64,000 nt of DNA from Bradyrhizobium daqingense. Lineage in GTDB: Bacteria > Pseudomonadota > Alphaproteobacteria > Rhizobiales > Xanthobacteraceae. The first letter of the stretch is position 1; the number at the start of each line of letters is the position of its first letter. The position numbers and the translations under genes were made by a program. A model generated the notes under the pieces. It saw only the letters and a list, made by a program, of their open reading frames with translations, was not told the origin of the DNA and ran no database searches. Of this stretch, positions 49,219-59,012 are shown piece by piece. Where the stretch lies: NCBI RefSeq assembly GCF_021044685.1, contig NZ_CP088014.1, forward strand, positions 7,612,001 to 7,676,000, given 5' to 3'.

Positions 49219-50138
49219 GGCCCGCCGCCAAGCGCGCTGCGATCGCGCATCTGCAGGCCGTCATGAGCCTGTCGGAACGGCGGGCCTGCTCGATTGTGGG
49301 GGCGGATCGGAAGATGATCCGCTATCGCTCCAGCCGCCCGCCGGAGGCAGTTCTGCGTGGCCGATTGCGCGATCTCGCCAACGAGCGGCGGCGTTTCGGC
49401 TATCGCCGGTTGTTCGTCTTGCTGCGGCGGGAGGGCGAGCCATCGGGGATCAACCGGATCTACCGGCTTTACCGCGAGGAAGGGCTCACCGTCCGCAAGC
49501 GGCGGGCTCGCCGCAAGGCGGTGGGGACCCGGGCCCCGATCCTGGTCGAGGCGAGGCCGAACGCGCGCTGGTCGCTGGATTTCGTCCACGACCAGTTCGC
49601 CAATGGCCGACGCTTCCGCATCCTCAACATCGTCGACGACGTCACCAAGGAATGCCTGGGCGCCATTCCGGAGACGTCGATCTCGGGGCGGCGCGTGGCC
49701 CGCGAACTGACGGCAATCGTCCAGCGACGCGGCAAGCCAGGAATGATCGTGTCCGACCATGGCACCGAATTCACCTGCAACGCCATGCTCGCTTGGTGCA
49801 AGGACGCAGCCATCGATTGGCACTTCATTGCGCCGGGAAAGCCGATGCAGAACGGCTTCGTCGAGAGCTTCAATGGCCGGATGCGCGATGAGCTACTCAA
49901 CGAGACCCTGTTCTTCGATCTCGATGACGCCCGCACCAAGATCGCCAACTGGGTCGCCGACTACAATCTCCAGCGTCCCCACTCGTCGCTGAAATACCTG
50001 CCCCCCGCGGCCTACGCCGCCCACCTCACCGCAACGGACGATCGGCTGCGCAACCCCGACCAGCTCCGCCGATCGTCCGTTGCTCCATCCGCGCCACTTG
50101 GCGTACAAAACCTCAAGACTCTAACTGCCGCTGGATGA
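49212..50138 (+). CDS. IS3/IS407-group OrfB transposase
   Basis: Read from ATG 49212 or by frameshift from orfA, 308 residues. An HTH_21 region (RRFGYRRLFVLLRREGEPSG) precedes the rve core: Asp in RWSLDFVHDQF, Asp in MIVSDHGTEFT, Glu in QNGFVESFNGRMRDE. Intact and probably active. It interrupts the NRPS relic. Confidence 0.93.
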   Translation: MVGPAAKRAAIAHLQAVMSLSERRACSIVGADRKMIRYRSSRPPEAVLRGRLRDLANERRRFGYRRLFVLLRREGEPSGINRIYRLYREEGLTVRKRRARRKAVGTRAPILVEARPNARWSLDFVHDQFANGRRFRILNIVDDVTKECLGAIPETSISGRRVARELTAIVQRRGKPGMIVSDHGTEFTCNAMLAWCKDAAIDWHFIAPGKPMQNGFVESFNGRMRDELLNETLFFDLDDARTKIANWVADYNLQRPHSSLKYLPPAAYAAHLTATDDRLRNPDQLRRSSVAPSAPLGVQNLKTLTAAG

Positions 50139-50253
50139 AAATGCAGTGGCAGGTCACAACGCTCACGCGCGCCTCCGTCACCACATCGCAAAAGGGATGT
50201 GGGATTATCAGGCTATGCTCATGTCCCTCCAGCACGGCCAAATAGCACTAGGC

Positions 50254-52086
50254 CTACGGAGATGCGGCCAGCGGTGTATTAGGCTCCCCTTCCGCCGAGA
50301 GCGGACCGAACTCGATGGCCTGCCGCTCGAACAAACTGCGATAGATGCCACCGGGTTGCACGATGAGTGCCGGATGCGTGCCCTGCTCGACGATCTCGCC
50401 GCGATCGAACACCAGGATGCGGTCGAGGCCGCGCACAGTCGACAGGCGGTGCGCGATTACGATCGAGGTGCGGTCCTTCATCAGCCGTTCCATCGCCTCT
50501 TGGATCAGCGCTTCCGATTCCGAATCCAGGCTCGACGTCGCCTCGTCCAGGATCAACACTGGCGCATCGGCAAGGAACGCGCGCGCCAGCGCAACGCGCT
50601 GCCGCTCGCCGCCCGACAGATTTACGCCGCGCTCACCCACCAGTGTGCCGTAGCCCTTCGGCGATCGTATGATGAAGTCATGCGCATTGGCGAGCCTCGC
50701 CGCCTGTTTGATCGCCGCCATGCTGGCGCCGGGTCGGCCATAGGCGATGTTTTCAGCCAGCGAGCGGTGAAACAGGATCGGCTCCTGCTCCACGATCGCG
50801 ATCTGGCTGCGCAACGATCGTTGCGTGGCCAGCGCGATGTCCTGCCCGTCGATCAGGATCCGGCCGCCGGAGACGTCGTAGAGCCGCTGAAGCAGCTTGA
50901 CGAACGTGGTCTTGCCGGAGCCGGAGCGGCCGACCAGACCGATCCGCTCGCCGGCGCAGATGTTGATCGACAATCCGTCGTAGAGCGGCACGCGATCGCT
51001 GTCATAACGGAAGGTGACGTCCTCGAACGTGATCATCCCACCGTGAATGTCGATCGGCTTGGCGTCGGGGGCATCGACAATTCCGATCGGCTCGCCATAG
51101 ATGGCAACCAGTTCCTCCATATCGTTCACCGAGCGCTGCAGATTGTTGATGTGCATCCCTACTTCGCGCAAATAGGCGTGGATGATGTAATAGCTTGTCA
51201 ACACATAGGTGACGTCGCCCGGAGAGGCGCGCCCCGCTATCCACAGCAGGATGGCGCCGCCGATCACCGAAGCACGAAAGCACAAGAGCATCACGAGCTG
51301 CACCGTACTCGTGCCGTTGGACCGCAGCCAGGTGCGCTGCACCCTCGCCCGCCAGCGTCTGACGACACCGTCAAGCCGCGCATCCTCACGCGCCTCAGCA
51401 CCGAAAGATTTCGCCACAGTATTGCAAGTGAGCGCGTCCGCTAGCGTGCCGCTGAGTTTGCTGTCCCAGGCGTTGGAGACCCGCGCCGCCGGCGCGATGT
51501 AGCCGATCGTCAATGCCGTCGTGATGGCAACATAGATCGCTGCGCCGAGGCCGATCACGGCGCCGAGCTCGGGCCAATGCAGGCCGAGCAGGATCGTCGA
51601 GCCCACGAGCACCGCGAGCGACGGCAACAACGCCATCAGGATGGAATTGTTAAGCAGGTCGAGCGCCCACATGCCGCGGGTGATCTTGCGCACGGTCGAG
51701 CCGGCGAACGAGTTAGCGTGCCAGTCGGTTGAGAAGCGCTGCACGCGCATGAAGGCCCCACGGGCCACATCCGACATTGTCTTCAGCGTGAACGGCACGA
51801 TCGCCTGCAAGCCCGTAAACCGCAACATAATCGAGAGCAGACCAAGGGCGAGGATACCAGCGAACGCAATCAGTGCCGCATGTCGCGCCGCTTGGTCGGA
51901 GGGGCCCGACGTCAATGCATCCACCAGACGGCCGGAATAGACCGGCATGAACAGGTCAGCGACCGTCGCCCCTAAGAAGCCAACGAGGATGATCGCGGCA
52001 CGGACTGGCTGCTTCAGCCAGTGCTCCAACGCAAACGGGAGAACCAAGCCGATTGCGGCGGGTCGTTTGTCATCTTGACTGGTCAT
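50254..52086 (-). CDS. ABC exporter, fused permease and ATPase (type 1 exporter half-transporter)
   Basis: The product is 610 residues from ATG at 52086 (MTSQDDKRPAAIG); a frame extension to 52227 is hydrophilic and unsupported. Six transmembrane helices lie within about residues 20-320. The nucleotide-binding domain has Walker A GRSGSGKTT, Q-loop IVEQEPILFHRS, signature LSGGERQR, Walker B VLILDEATSSLDSES and H-loop IVIAHRLST. It would work as a homodimer exporting a lipid, peptide or drug; the substrate cannot be told. It stands directly beyond the NRPS relic, on the same strand and downstream in position, but no metallophore or peptide genes are intact around it. The frame is clean. Confidence 0.9.
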   Translation of the reverse strand: MTSQDDKRPAAIGLVLPFALEHWLKQPVRAAIILVGFLGATVADLFMPVYSGRLVDALTSGPSDQAARHAALIAFAGILALGLLSIMLRFTGLQAIVPFTLKTMSDVARGAFMRVQRFSTDWHANSFAGSTVRKITRGMWALDLLNNSILMALLPSLAVLVGSTILLGLHWPELGAVIGLGAAIYVAITTALTIGYIAPAARVSNAWDSKLSGTLADALTCNTVAKSFGAEAREDARLDGVVRRWRARVQRTWLRSNGTSTVQLVMLLCFRASVIGGAILLWIAGRASPGDVTYVLTSYYIIHAYLREVGMHINNLQRSVNDMEELVAIYGEPIGIVDAPDAKPIDIHGGMITFEDVTFRYDSDRVPLYDGLSINICAGERIGLVGRSGSGKTTFVKLLQRLYDVSGGRILIDGQDIALATQRSLRSQIAIVEQEPILFHRSLAENIAYGRPGASMAAIKQAARLANAHDFIIRSPKGYGTLVGERGVNLSGGERQRVALARAFLADAPVLILDEATSSLDSESEALIQEAMERLMKDRTSIVIAHRLSTVRGLDRILVFDRGEIVEQGTHPALIVQPGGIYRSLFERQAIEFGPLSAEGEPNTPLAASP

Positions 52087-52269
52087 GGCGCTAGGGGTTT
52101 GTGGCGCACGCGGTGTAAAAAACGGTCGATCCAGACCCGATGTGCCCAATGCTTGGCGCGCCGTACGCGGGATGCGATAAATGCCCGGAGTCTGGGGGCT
52201 GCGGCCGAAAGCTTCTACCCATTTCACCCACTCTTCGCGTGAGCGCTTAGCCGAAGCGCCTCACGCTTT

Positions 52270-52420
52270 GCGAGCTCCTCGGGATGAGAGCATCGATCTG
52301 AGACATCGGCCAGCCTTGTGCGATCCGAGCTCGTGTGAGCCACGTAGGCGGGGTCGGCGTCACGCTTTGCCCATCTGCAGAAGCGTGGGGATGTCCAGCT
52401 AGCTCCGGCCTCGGCCATGG
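52270..52420 (-). pseudogene. IS66-family transposase, C-terminal scrap
   Basis: The minus strand reads TPPTWLTRARIAQGWPMSQI and DALIP, a shifted relative of the IS66 end (DP.AWL...L.RIA.GWP.S.IDALMPW). Only about 50 codons are left. Confidence 0.5.
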
Positions 52421-52633
52421 CTGTACGCAAAGGTGCATTTTGATGAAGGAAGTGTTCAGCATAACTTCACCTGGAAGATCACCTCCGCGTCGATCCGGAT
52501 GGAGGTCATAGCAATCCGAACCTCCAACGCGCCACAAACGATCCACCGCCCTGCTCGCTGATCGTTAATTGCCGATGGCCCACCGGATAAATGGACGAAT
52601 TAACCAGTGAGCAGCTCAGATCGTCACCCTTTT

Positions 52634-54001
52634 TCATCTTCTCTCCTCGGGCGCTTGCGCTTTGGTACTTTGCGAGACTCCGGGTTGCGGAGTCGCACAA
52701 ACAGACCCATAGCAAGCCTTCTGACCCTTGTAGTTGGCGAGCGTTTGGACCGATTCCGACATAACCTCCTGTTTCAGGTTGTCCGGGATAGGTGCGGGGC
52801 CGTCCAGCGACTTCAGCGTCACCTCGATCAACTCGCTCGCGCGATCCTTGTTGCCGCTCTCGTAATAGTACTGAGCGACCGCCGGATAGGACAGGAACTT
52901 AGGGGCGTCGCCGCGTTGCGGAGCATTTATTGCCAGAATGTGTCCGGATAACTCATTGCCCATCGCAAAGCGCTCGGCCTGCGGCAAATGAGAGTTGTCA
53001 TTCGCCGGATCAAAGAGTTGGCGCATCGCCCCGGCCATCCACAGCGCGGATTTTTTGTTGATCGCGTCACGAACCAATTGGCGCATCACCGGCAGGCCGG
53101 CCTGCAAGTCGCGCATTTTGTGAAGCAACAGATCCGCCTGGAGCACGCGGAAGTTCACGTCATCCGGCAGAACAGCGACGGCTTCTTCGACCACCGAAAG
53201 CGCCTTCGCCCAATCCTGCGCCTTCATCGCCGGCGTCAGTTTGACGAAGATCGGCATTGTGCGTTCGCCCTTGGCGATCCGCTCAGCATCGGCGGCTTTC
53301 GCTTCATCGCTGATGCGCCAGCTGCCAGTCAGAATCTTCGGCAAAACCTCTTCGAGTTGCGTCGGGGAACCGATAAAGGCGATGTGGCCATCACGGTCGA
53401 CGACGAACGAAGTGGGAATCCCGATAGAAAAGCTGGAATCCATCCAAAGCTCGTCCATTTCGCGTGTGTAGTCGAGCCCGACCCGATAGTTGAGATTCGG
53501 CAACTTTTCGGTCAACCATGCGTCCAACTTGCTTCGGGCCTTTTCCGCTGTTTGAGCGCGCTCACCAGCTGCTATTCCGAGGACCTCAACTCCGCTATCT
53601 CTGTATTTCTCTTGCAGCTGTACCAGATCGGACAGCGCCGCCACACACGGTGCGCACCAAGTTGCCCAAAATTCGACGATGTACACTTTCCCGGGCTGGA
53701 AGCTCGTGAGGGGTTGACCACGCAGCCAGTTCTCCACCTTGATCGGGGGAGCTGGGGATTCTAAGCCCAGCGTCATGTTACGCTCCAAAGTTATTGTCAG
53801 GGACTGCGCGACGTTTTGTGCTCGCTGATCTCCGATCGCGACCGCGACCGAGAAGTGGGGTGCCGTGGTGTAGACGGGCTGCCGAACGAGAGCCGTAGCG
53901 AATGTCGGTGTCGCAGCGCTAAGCACGCCGACACACAAAGTTACAAGGAACAAGCTCGTCCTCTCACGAGCAGGCCACGTCGATTCAAGGAAGGAGAGCA
54001 T
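52634..54001 (-). CDS. TlpA-like periplasmic thioredoxin-fold protein with C-terminal helical repeats
   Basis: The product is 455 residues. A signal peptide (RTSLFLVTLCVGVLSAATPT) ends near FATA, so the protein is periplasmic. A TlpA/ResA thioredoxin fold (about 82-235) has the redox pair Cys116 and Cys119 in WCAPC and the cis-Pro in IGIPTSFVV. The C-terminal half (about 245-430) is helical, with TPR-like stretches (WAKALSVVEEAVAVLPDDVN, YPAVAQYYYESGNKDRASEL) and two late cysteines (ACYGSVC). TlpA proteins reduce disulfides during cytochrome oxidase assembly; the extended C-terminus suggests a partner-binding role. No frame defect, alone between IS scraps. Confidence 0.88.
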   Translation of the reverse strand: MLSFLESTWPARERTSLFLVTLCVGVLSAATPTFATALVRQPVYTTAPHFSVAVAIGDQRAQNVAQSLTITLERNMTLGLESPAPPIKVENWLRGQPLTSFQPGKVYIVEFWATWCAPCVAALSDLVQLQEKYRDSGVEVLGIAAGERAQTAEKARSKLDAWLTEKLPNLNYRVGLDYTREMDELWMDSSFSIGIPTSFVVDRDGHIAFIGSPTQLEEVLPKILTGSWRISDEAKAADAERIAKGERTMPIFVKLTPAMKAQDWAKALSVVEEAVAVLPDDVNFRVLQADLLLHKMRDLQAGLPVMRQLVRDAINKKSALWMAGAMRQLFDPANDNSHLPQAERFAMGNELSGHILAINAPQRGDAPKFLSYPAVAQYYYESGNKDRASELIEVTLKSLDGPAPIPDNLKQEVMSESVQTLANYKGQKACYGSVCATPQPGVSQSTKAQAPEERR

Positions 54002-54294
54002 CGCTCGACTCGCATCTGGGTGGGCTCAGCACTTTCAGTACTGCTGCACCCTTAGTAGCAACGTCCGTGCCAGCATCGTCTGCGCGCATTAAGCGCCTAA
54101 TTGCGCATGAACAGCTCAACGGCAGTTCACGGCGACCAGTGTTTTGAACCCGACGGGCTTTGTGCCGGTGTCGGAATTTGGACAAGAATTGCGCACTTCG
54201 CGCCGCCAGATAACTGATTTGATGTTGTGAGCCGCCGAACGGAAACTTGGTAATCCCTGTCCCCTAGCAAACAGGATTAGAGGCGAGCGACGAT

Positions 54295-54504
54295 TTAGAT
54301 TCGACTCGAACGAGCCGAAGCCCGTTGACCGGGACACGTGTTCTGGGCGATGACGATGGAACCATTCGCCTGAACCTGCGGACGGTGCCGCGGATCAGGG
54401 AGGCTCTGAAACTGTGAGTGCTCGCCATCGCTCCAAGCGGTTCCTGCACCAAAAACTGGTACTTCGATTAGTTTGCTGTCCAGCCGCGTGTACCAGGCGT
54501 CCAT
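54295..54504 (-). pseudogene. unrecognised small gene or gene fragment
   Basis: ATG at 54504 follows GAAGGGGGCATC, a good binding site. The frame reads MDAWYTRLDSKLIEVPVFGA then WSDGEHSQFQSLPDPRH and VQANGSIVIAQ, about 69 codons. The composition is protein-like but I know no family. The frame may be cut at its 3' end. Confidence 0.35.
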
Positions 54505-54759
54505 GATGCCCCCTTCAATTCGAAAACCGTTTCCCTCGTATCGAAACAGACGCCGCCGATCGCCTCGATGGAGCTAAGGCTTATACAGGCGTTCACCTCC
54601 AGGTTGCTGACCGGGAGGCCGGCTGGCACCACCCGCTGGCGGCACGCATCACTTCCTTGCCGGCTTGAAAATCTTTGGCAAGCTGCGGGCCTTCAAGACC
54701 CATCGTGTCACAGCCGGATGACAGGTATCGAAATAAGTAGACGGAAAACCCTGCACTAT

Positions 54760-55088
54760 GCGATGTGGCCGACATCGACACAGGCTATGGCAATGCGATC
54801 AATGTCATCCATGCCATTGGCGAGTATGAAAGGACCGGCGCCAGCTCCGTTGTCATCGAGGACAAGACATTTCCCAAGGTTACGAGCCTTGCTGCGGAAC
54901 GTCCAGATGATGAGTTATGGCAATTTCGGATCCGGGCCTCAAGCACAGCCTTGAGGGACACCTTCCGCCGTATCATCGCTGATGGCGGCGTCCAGAACGT
55001 CCACAAGGATATTGTAACGATAGAGGAACTCTTCAGACTGCAGAGAATGGACGAGATTGAGGCAGCTGAAACGCGATTCCTGCGCTGA
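54760..55088 (+). pseudogene. PEP mutase/isocitrate-lyase family protein, internally deleted copy 2
   Basis: The frame reads VADIDTGYGNAINVIHAIGE, VIEDKTFPKVTSLAAERP, then directly RDTFRRIIADGGVQNVHKDI and TIEELFRLQRMDEIEAAETR to a proper stop at 55088. The middle of the TIM barrel (about 130 residues, including the EALI.G substrate region) is missing, and the N-terminal strands are also absent. Known members interconvert PEP and phosphonopyruvate or hydrolyse phosphonopyruvate. Confidence 0.75.
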
Positions 55089-55124
55089 TGCAGTGCTGCA
55101 GGCCGACTCTAATCTCGCCTGAAC

Positions 55125-55310
55125 GGCTGTCGCTGCAATCTCGACGGGTTGGGGCGGCACGTTCGTCGGGCTACGACTCCATTTCGTTGAATGGAAGACT
55201 ATCGTGCCCTGTCAGTCAGCATCTTTTGCGTTTGGCTCGAGGCTGTTAGCGCAAATGGGCAGCGGAATCGAACGGCTGTCGAGCCAGCGGAACGACGGCG
55301 CTCGGGTCAG
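55125..55310. repeat. duplicated block, copy 2 (with 39530-39725)
   Basis: It follows the second PEP-mutase remnant at the same distance as copy 1 and shares the stretch starting GGGCAGCGGAATCGAACGG. It then breaks into unrelated sequence near 55310. Confidence 0.65.
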
Positions 55311-55397
55311 CGCCGGCAAAACCCGCGCAGTTTTGTGATGTTTTTATGTCGGTTATAGCCAGTGGTTTGATGACCATCGAAATGGCTGCCTTCGCGC

Positions 55398-55618
55398 ATG
55401 AAAGCTCGTGCGCTTGTGGCATACAATGTGCGCCGGATCCGCGTCGAGCGCGGTATTCCGCAAGAGCAATTGGCCTACGATGCAGGTATTGATCGCTCCT
55501 ATATGAGCGGACTTGAGCGCCAACAGGCAAACCCCACAATTGATCTTCTCGATCGCCTTGCCAGGACGCTCGGCGTTGCTGTCTCCGAGCTGTTTGTTCG
55601 GCCACCCTCCAGGCAGAT
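55398..55618 (+). pseudogene. XRE-family regulator, truncated
   Basis: ATG at 55398 gives MKARALVAYNVRRIRVERGI, PQEQLAYDAGIDRSYMSGLE and NPTIDLLDRLARTLGVAVSE LF, a complete Cro/C1-type helix-turn-helix (recognition helix DRSYMSGLER). After PPSRQ at about 55618 the sequence becomes the antisense of an aminotransferase gene, so the last 10-15 residues are replaced. The DNA-binding domain itself is whole and might still fold. Confidence 0.75.
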
Positions 55619-55633
55619 CGCGACCGTATCGTG

Positions 55634-56102
55634 GGCGCTGAGCGTCGACGAACACTGGTACTGCGCCAGCGGCGTGAACCAGTGCTGGGACAAACGGTTG
55701 CCAGGGGCGGATAATGATAACTTCGTCGCCCCGCTCTAGGACAGCCAGGCCCGCACAAAGCAGCGCTTCCTTTGAGCCGGCAGTGATTGCGATCTCTTCC
55801 GCACTCCAATCAAAGCCTGTCTGGGCGGCGAGCCTTTCCGCAATAGCTTTGCGGAGCGGCATGAGGCCAATGGGATCCAGGACGCCGCTCGCCCCAGAAT
55901 CGACAGTAACCATCGCCCTCTCGTGCGCTAATGAGAGTGACTGGAAGATCTCGTCATTTGCGAGATCGATAAACTCATGCCCGCCAAAAGCAGAACCCGA
56001 CGCCACGTCCTGGGCGCCGGGCACACGCTCTGTAAAACAGAACGATATCGAGTCTGACTGCAAGTGACCTCCTACGGTCGTCGAACTCGAGCAGCGAGCC
56101 AA
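55634..56102 (-). pseudogene. class I/II aminotransferase, 5' half
   Basis: The minus strand reads FIDLANDEIFQSLSLAHERA, SGVLDPIGLMPLRKAIAERL, EEIAITAGSKEALLCAGLAV and DEVIIIRPWQPFVPALVHAA, the N-terminal half of a PLP-dependent fold-type I aminotransferase. It is cut before the pyridoxal Lys by the XRE gene fragment on the opposite strand. Confidence 0.8.
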
Positions 56103-57342
56103 AGCTCGCGACCGCCGTACTCTCGCGGTCTAGCCATCGAACCATATTCGGCGAGGCTGGCGATCTCACCTACACCGACACAGCCCCCCTACACAAAGCC
56201 GACAGCCTAATCGCCCGTCGCTCCATGCTGAGTGCTTGGTGCGACAATTGTGGCTCAACATCAAACTGACGGCTCTTTGGCTCGACTACGCTGCATAGAA
56301 CGGCTGGACTGCTTGCAAAATGCGGGCCCCTGCCATCCTCCTACTTGCGAAGCGTTTTGCAGCCGGCACGTGGATACTTGAACGACCTCGGGCTCAAAGG
56401 ATTTCGCAAACGTGAGGACTAGGCACGTGCGCCGCGACAGAGCCGTTGACGGTGACATATTGCAGTTGCTCCTGCCAAATTCGTTCAAGGTGCATCGGCG
56501 CCCGATCCGCGCAGGCGGCACGGTGTGTCATCGCCAGGAATTTTGGTGCCTGATCAATCACCAGTGTTAGTAGTTGATCCGGTACGCGTTGAAAACGCGC
56601 GTTAAGATGTTGCGACCTTTCCAGACAATCATGCACCATGCAAGCTGATGATAGAGGGTCAATATGTAAGCCAAATGGAAGCGAAGATTACAATGGCGTG
56701 AGAAGGACGGTTTTCACTCTGTGGAGGTTGAGATCGACAAAGCCGTTCTATTCGTCACTCGCCCCCTGAGATTGATTAGGGTAAGGCAGGAAAACATCGG
56801 GCCGCGAGATCGGTCAGGCGCTCGCTACCCCAGAGAGCCTGTTCGTAGCAGTGTGCGCACAGCGGCTACCAAATGTGAGTTGGCCAAAGAACGGAGGGGC
56901 TAGGTTGCCTATAAGTCCATTCGTTACTCTGTCCCGCAGACGGACGTGCGCACTTCGACTGTCCAGGACCCGGCTCTCGGTATCGGCAATCGCGCAATGG
57001 GTCGCTTTGCATCATCTGCCGGGTCTTACTCGCAAAACACGAAAATACCAACGCGCCGCTACCAGGCCTGCTTGGAGCCCTTTTCTAATGCTGGTCGTCC
57101 GTAAGGACCCGCTTTGGTGGTTTCCCCGCAGAATGGAAGGAAATGAGTGGAACATCAGAAGGCTTTCACTGACTTCAAGCACTCGCACCTTCGCTCCGGT
57201 GTGGCGCTTTTCGCACACAGTCGTAGCATCTTGAACATCGTGTGAGGGCCTGAACGAGGCACAACACTCAACTGAGTGGCTAGAGTGGCTCGTGTTCCAA
57301 TTTTCCTCGCTCTAGAAGTGCCAGCCAGTATTTTCAAAGGAG
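56103..57342. other. long spacer without a recognised gene
   Basis: A minus-strand frame at 56639-56394 (VPDQLLTLVIDQAPKFLAMT, then APMHLERIWQEQLQYVTVNG) is protein-like but unassigned. At 57199-57218 the dyad GTGTG-N10-CACAC lies about 150 bases before the predicted sigma-54 start, a possible activator site. It is not the NifA motif TGT-N10-ACA. Confidence 0.35.
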
Positions 57343-57358
57343 TGGTACGACGCTTGCT
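57343..57358 (+). promoter_or_regulatory. candidate sigma-54 (-24/-12) promoter
   Basis: TGGTACGACGCTTGCT fits TGGYRYRNNNNTTGCW at every position, with GG and GC exactly 10 bases apart. It lies about 80 bases before ATG 57438 of the following operon and in its orientation. Confidence 0.6.
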
Positions 57359-57437
57359 TAAGGATGAAGCGAACTTCCGCCTTCATATAGCCATGCGAGG
57401 CGCCCCGCCAGATCGGCTTCTTAAGAAGTGGGTGACT

Positions 57438-59012
57438 ATATGTCCGGTGTCGCCGGTGCGTTTCTCTGCGCTTCAAGCGAACCATGGTCGCGTGTTGTTG
57501 ATCAGCTGAAGAAAATGATTCCGACGCTTGCACTCCGTGGGCAAGCACGGTGTCGCGGTCTATGCTTTCATGCAAGAGCGTGGGATCCGATATGCAAGGG
57601 CGATTCAATCGAACGATAATTCAGTGCGCATCGACGGAATCGAACAGGACCCGCGCTTTCGGCCTCATGTTGCAATCGCGCAGATCCGCAGCGGAGGTGG
57701 GGATGACGGCGATGTGCAGTCAATTCCCAGCCGCTATTTTGCAATTTCTCTGGACGGCGCCTTGGTGAACGCTCATGAACTCAGGAGCGAATTGCTCGCT
57801 CAGGGACCACTGATAGATACCAACACAGACGCCGAGCTCTTGCTGAGGTGGATCGAACGATCTTGCGAACGAGAATATTGGCGTCACGGCTTGCCCGCAG
57901 ACTACGAAGCTATCTTTCGCGAGCTTGATGATCGTATCGATGGTGCCATTTCCGCGCTTTTGCTAGATATGAACGGTGATCTTGTTGCATATCGCAATCG
58001 AAGCGGTTTGCGACCGTTGGAGACTATGCGGGCAAGCAATGGATTGTTGCTCTTTGCTTCCGAAAATTGTGCCTTCGCTGGCTTGAAAGGTGAGACCCAG
58101 CAGCTCTTGCCTGGGAGCATACGGCGCGTGGACGCCAAGTCCGGCCGCAGCGTTGACCATATCCTGAACAGCCGAGGATGTAAGGCCAAACTCTGCGCCT
58201 ACGAAACTCTCTATTTGGGAAGTCCGAACACATCGGTTGAGGGCCATTCACATCGCCAGACCCGTCACAACATCGGGCTGGCCTTGGGGAGAATCGTTGC
58301 GGAGCGAGTCCAAGCAGACCCACTCTTGATGCCGCCAATCGTGTCCTCCATGCCAAAGACTGGGGGGCCGTACGCCGATGGTCTGTTTGACTCTCTCGCC
58401 GAACAGGGCGTGCTCGCCGAGCGTAGTGACGTAGTGGCAACGCAATTTCTTGAGCGAACGCTCCTGGGCAGACCCAAGGCCCGACAATCTCGCATTGCTC
58501 AGAAGTATCTCGTGTCGGAATCTGCCGTCGCTAAACGGACCATCATAGTTGTCGATGAGGCCCTCATTCGAGGTGATACCAGCCAAGCCGTCACAACGAT
58601 GCTCCTTGCCGCTGGAGCCGAAGCCGTACATTGGGCAATTGGTTCGCCGCCTATAGTTGCTCCACACTACTACGGCATGGGTATTGATACGCTAGATGAG
58701 CTCGCATTCTGGCAGGCGTTGAAGCGACTGCCGCCCGAACTACGCGCCCAGAGTCTTCGCTTCCACAGGATGGATCCGCCAGCCCTCAAAATTATTGAAA
58801 GCAACATTGCGACGGCAATCCAAGCAGCCACCATCACTTATCTGCCCTTCCGTGCCCTTGTACCCATATTGGCCAACAGGCTAGAGGGCATCGATTTGTC
58901 GCCCTTCACGTTGGAGATGCCGACCCCCGCTGGACGTCAGCGCGCGGACAGAAACTTGAAAGCTTTGCTGGCCGCTCTTCCTGTCAATCCCCGTCTGAGG
59001 TCAGCATCATGA
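57438..59012 (+). CDS. PurF-like amidophosphoribosyltransferase homologue with altered N-terminus
   Basis: About 520 residues if one frame change near 57549 is allowed; read unbroken, a TTG start at 57528 gives 494. The first frame begins MSGVAGAFLCASSEPWS and reaches TLALRGQA. The second continues GVAVYAFMQERGIRYARAIQ, NTDAELLLRWIERSCEREYW and AYRNRSGLRPLETMRASNGL, a class II (Ntn) glutamine amidotransferase domain. The nucleophile Cys that normally follows Met1 (MCG) is Ser. The C-terminal phosphoribosyltransferase domain has the PRPP loop VVDEALIRGDTS (usual VVDDSIVRGTTS) and SPPIVAPHYYGMGIDTLDEL. The true purF is a housekeeping gene; this one is embedded in a three-gene operon and probably makes a different ribosyl-phosphate product or uses free ammonia. 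Stop overlaps the next ATG. Confidence 0.8.

Larger units (their letters stand above)
48889..50156 (+). mobile_element. intact IS3-family element, IS407 group
   Basis: The element is 1268 bp. Ends TGACCTGCCACTGC (left) and the same inverted (right) continue imperfectly to about 26 bp. The duplication CAAC (48885-48888 and 50157-50160) is the 4-bp size expected for the IS407 group. orfA and orfB are complete. Confidence 0.92.
48430..50250 (-). pseudogene. NRPS condensation-domain remnant, split by an IS3 element
   Basis: With 48889-50156 removed, the minus strand reads VVTEARVSVDAKAHEEFFRT, WLADIVEPGRLFGLSEV, then (shifted) VRGQARRLDVTLASLCHLVW, TVLFGRMHGGAGA, and MGLFINIMPLRLDLDRTAVE with VAHEHASLAL. 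This is the order of the second half of an NRPS condensation domain (HE.FF..ML.DV, A..LG.S.A.L.HLAWA, D.VFGTVL.GR, G.FINTLPLR.DL). Several frameshifts occur and no adenylation or carrier domain is present. Confidence 0.75.

Noticed and set aside
57199..57218. NifA upstream activator sequence
   Set aside because: The dyad is TGT-N12-ACA, not TGT-N10-ACA.
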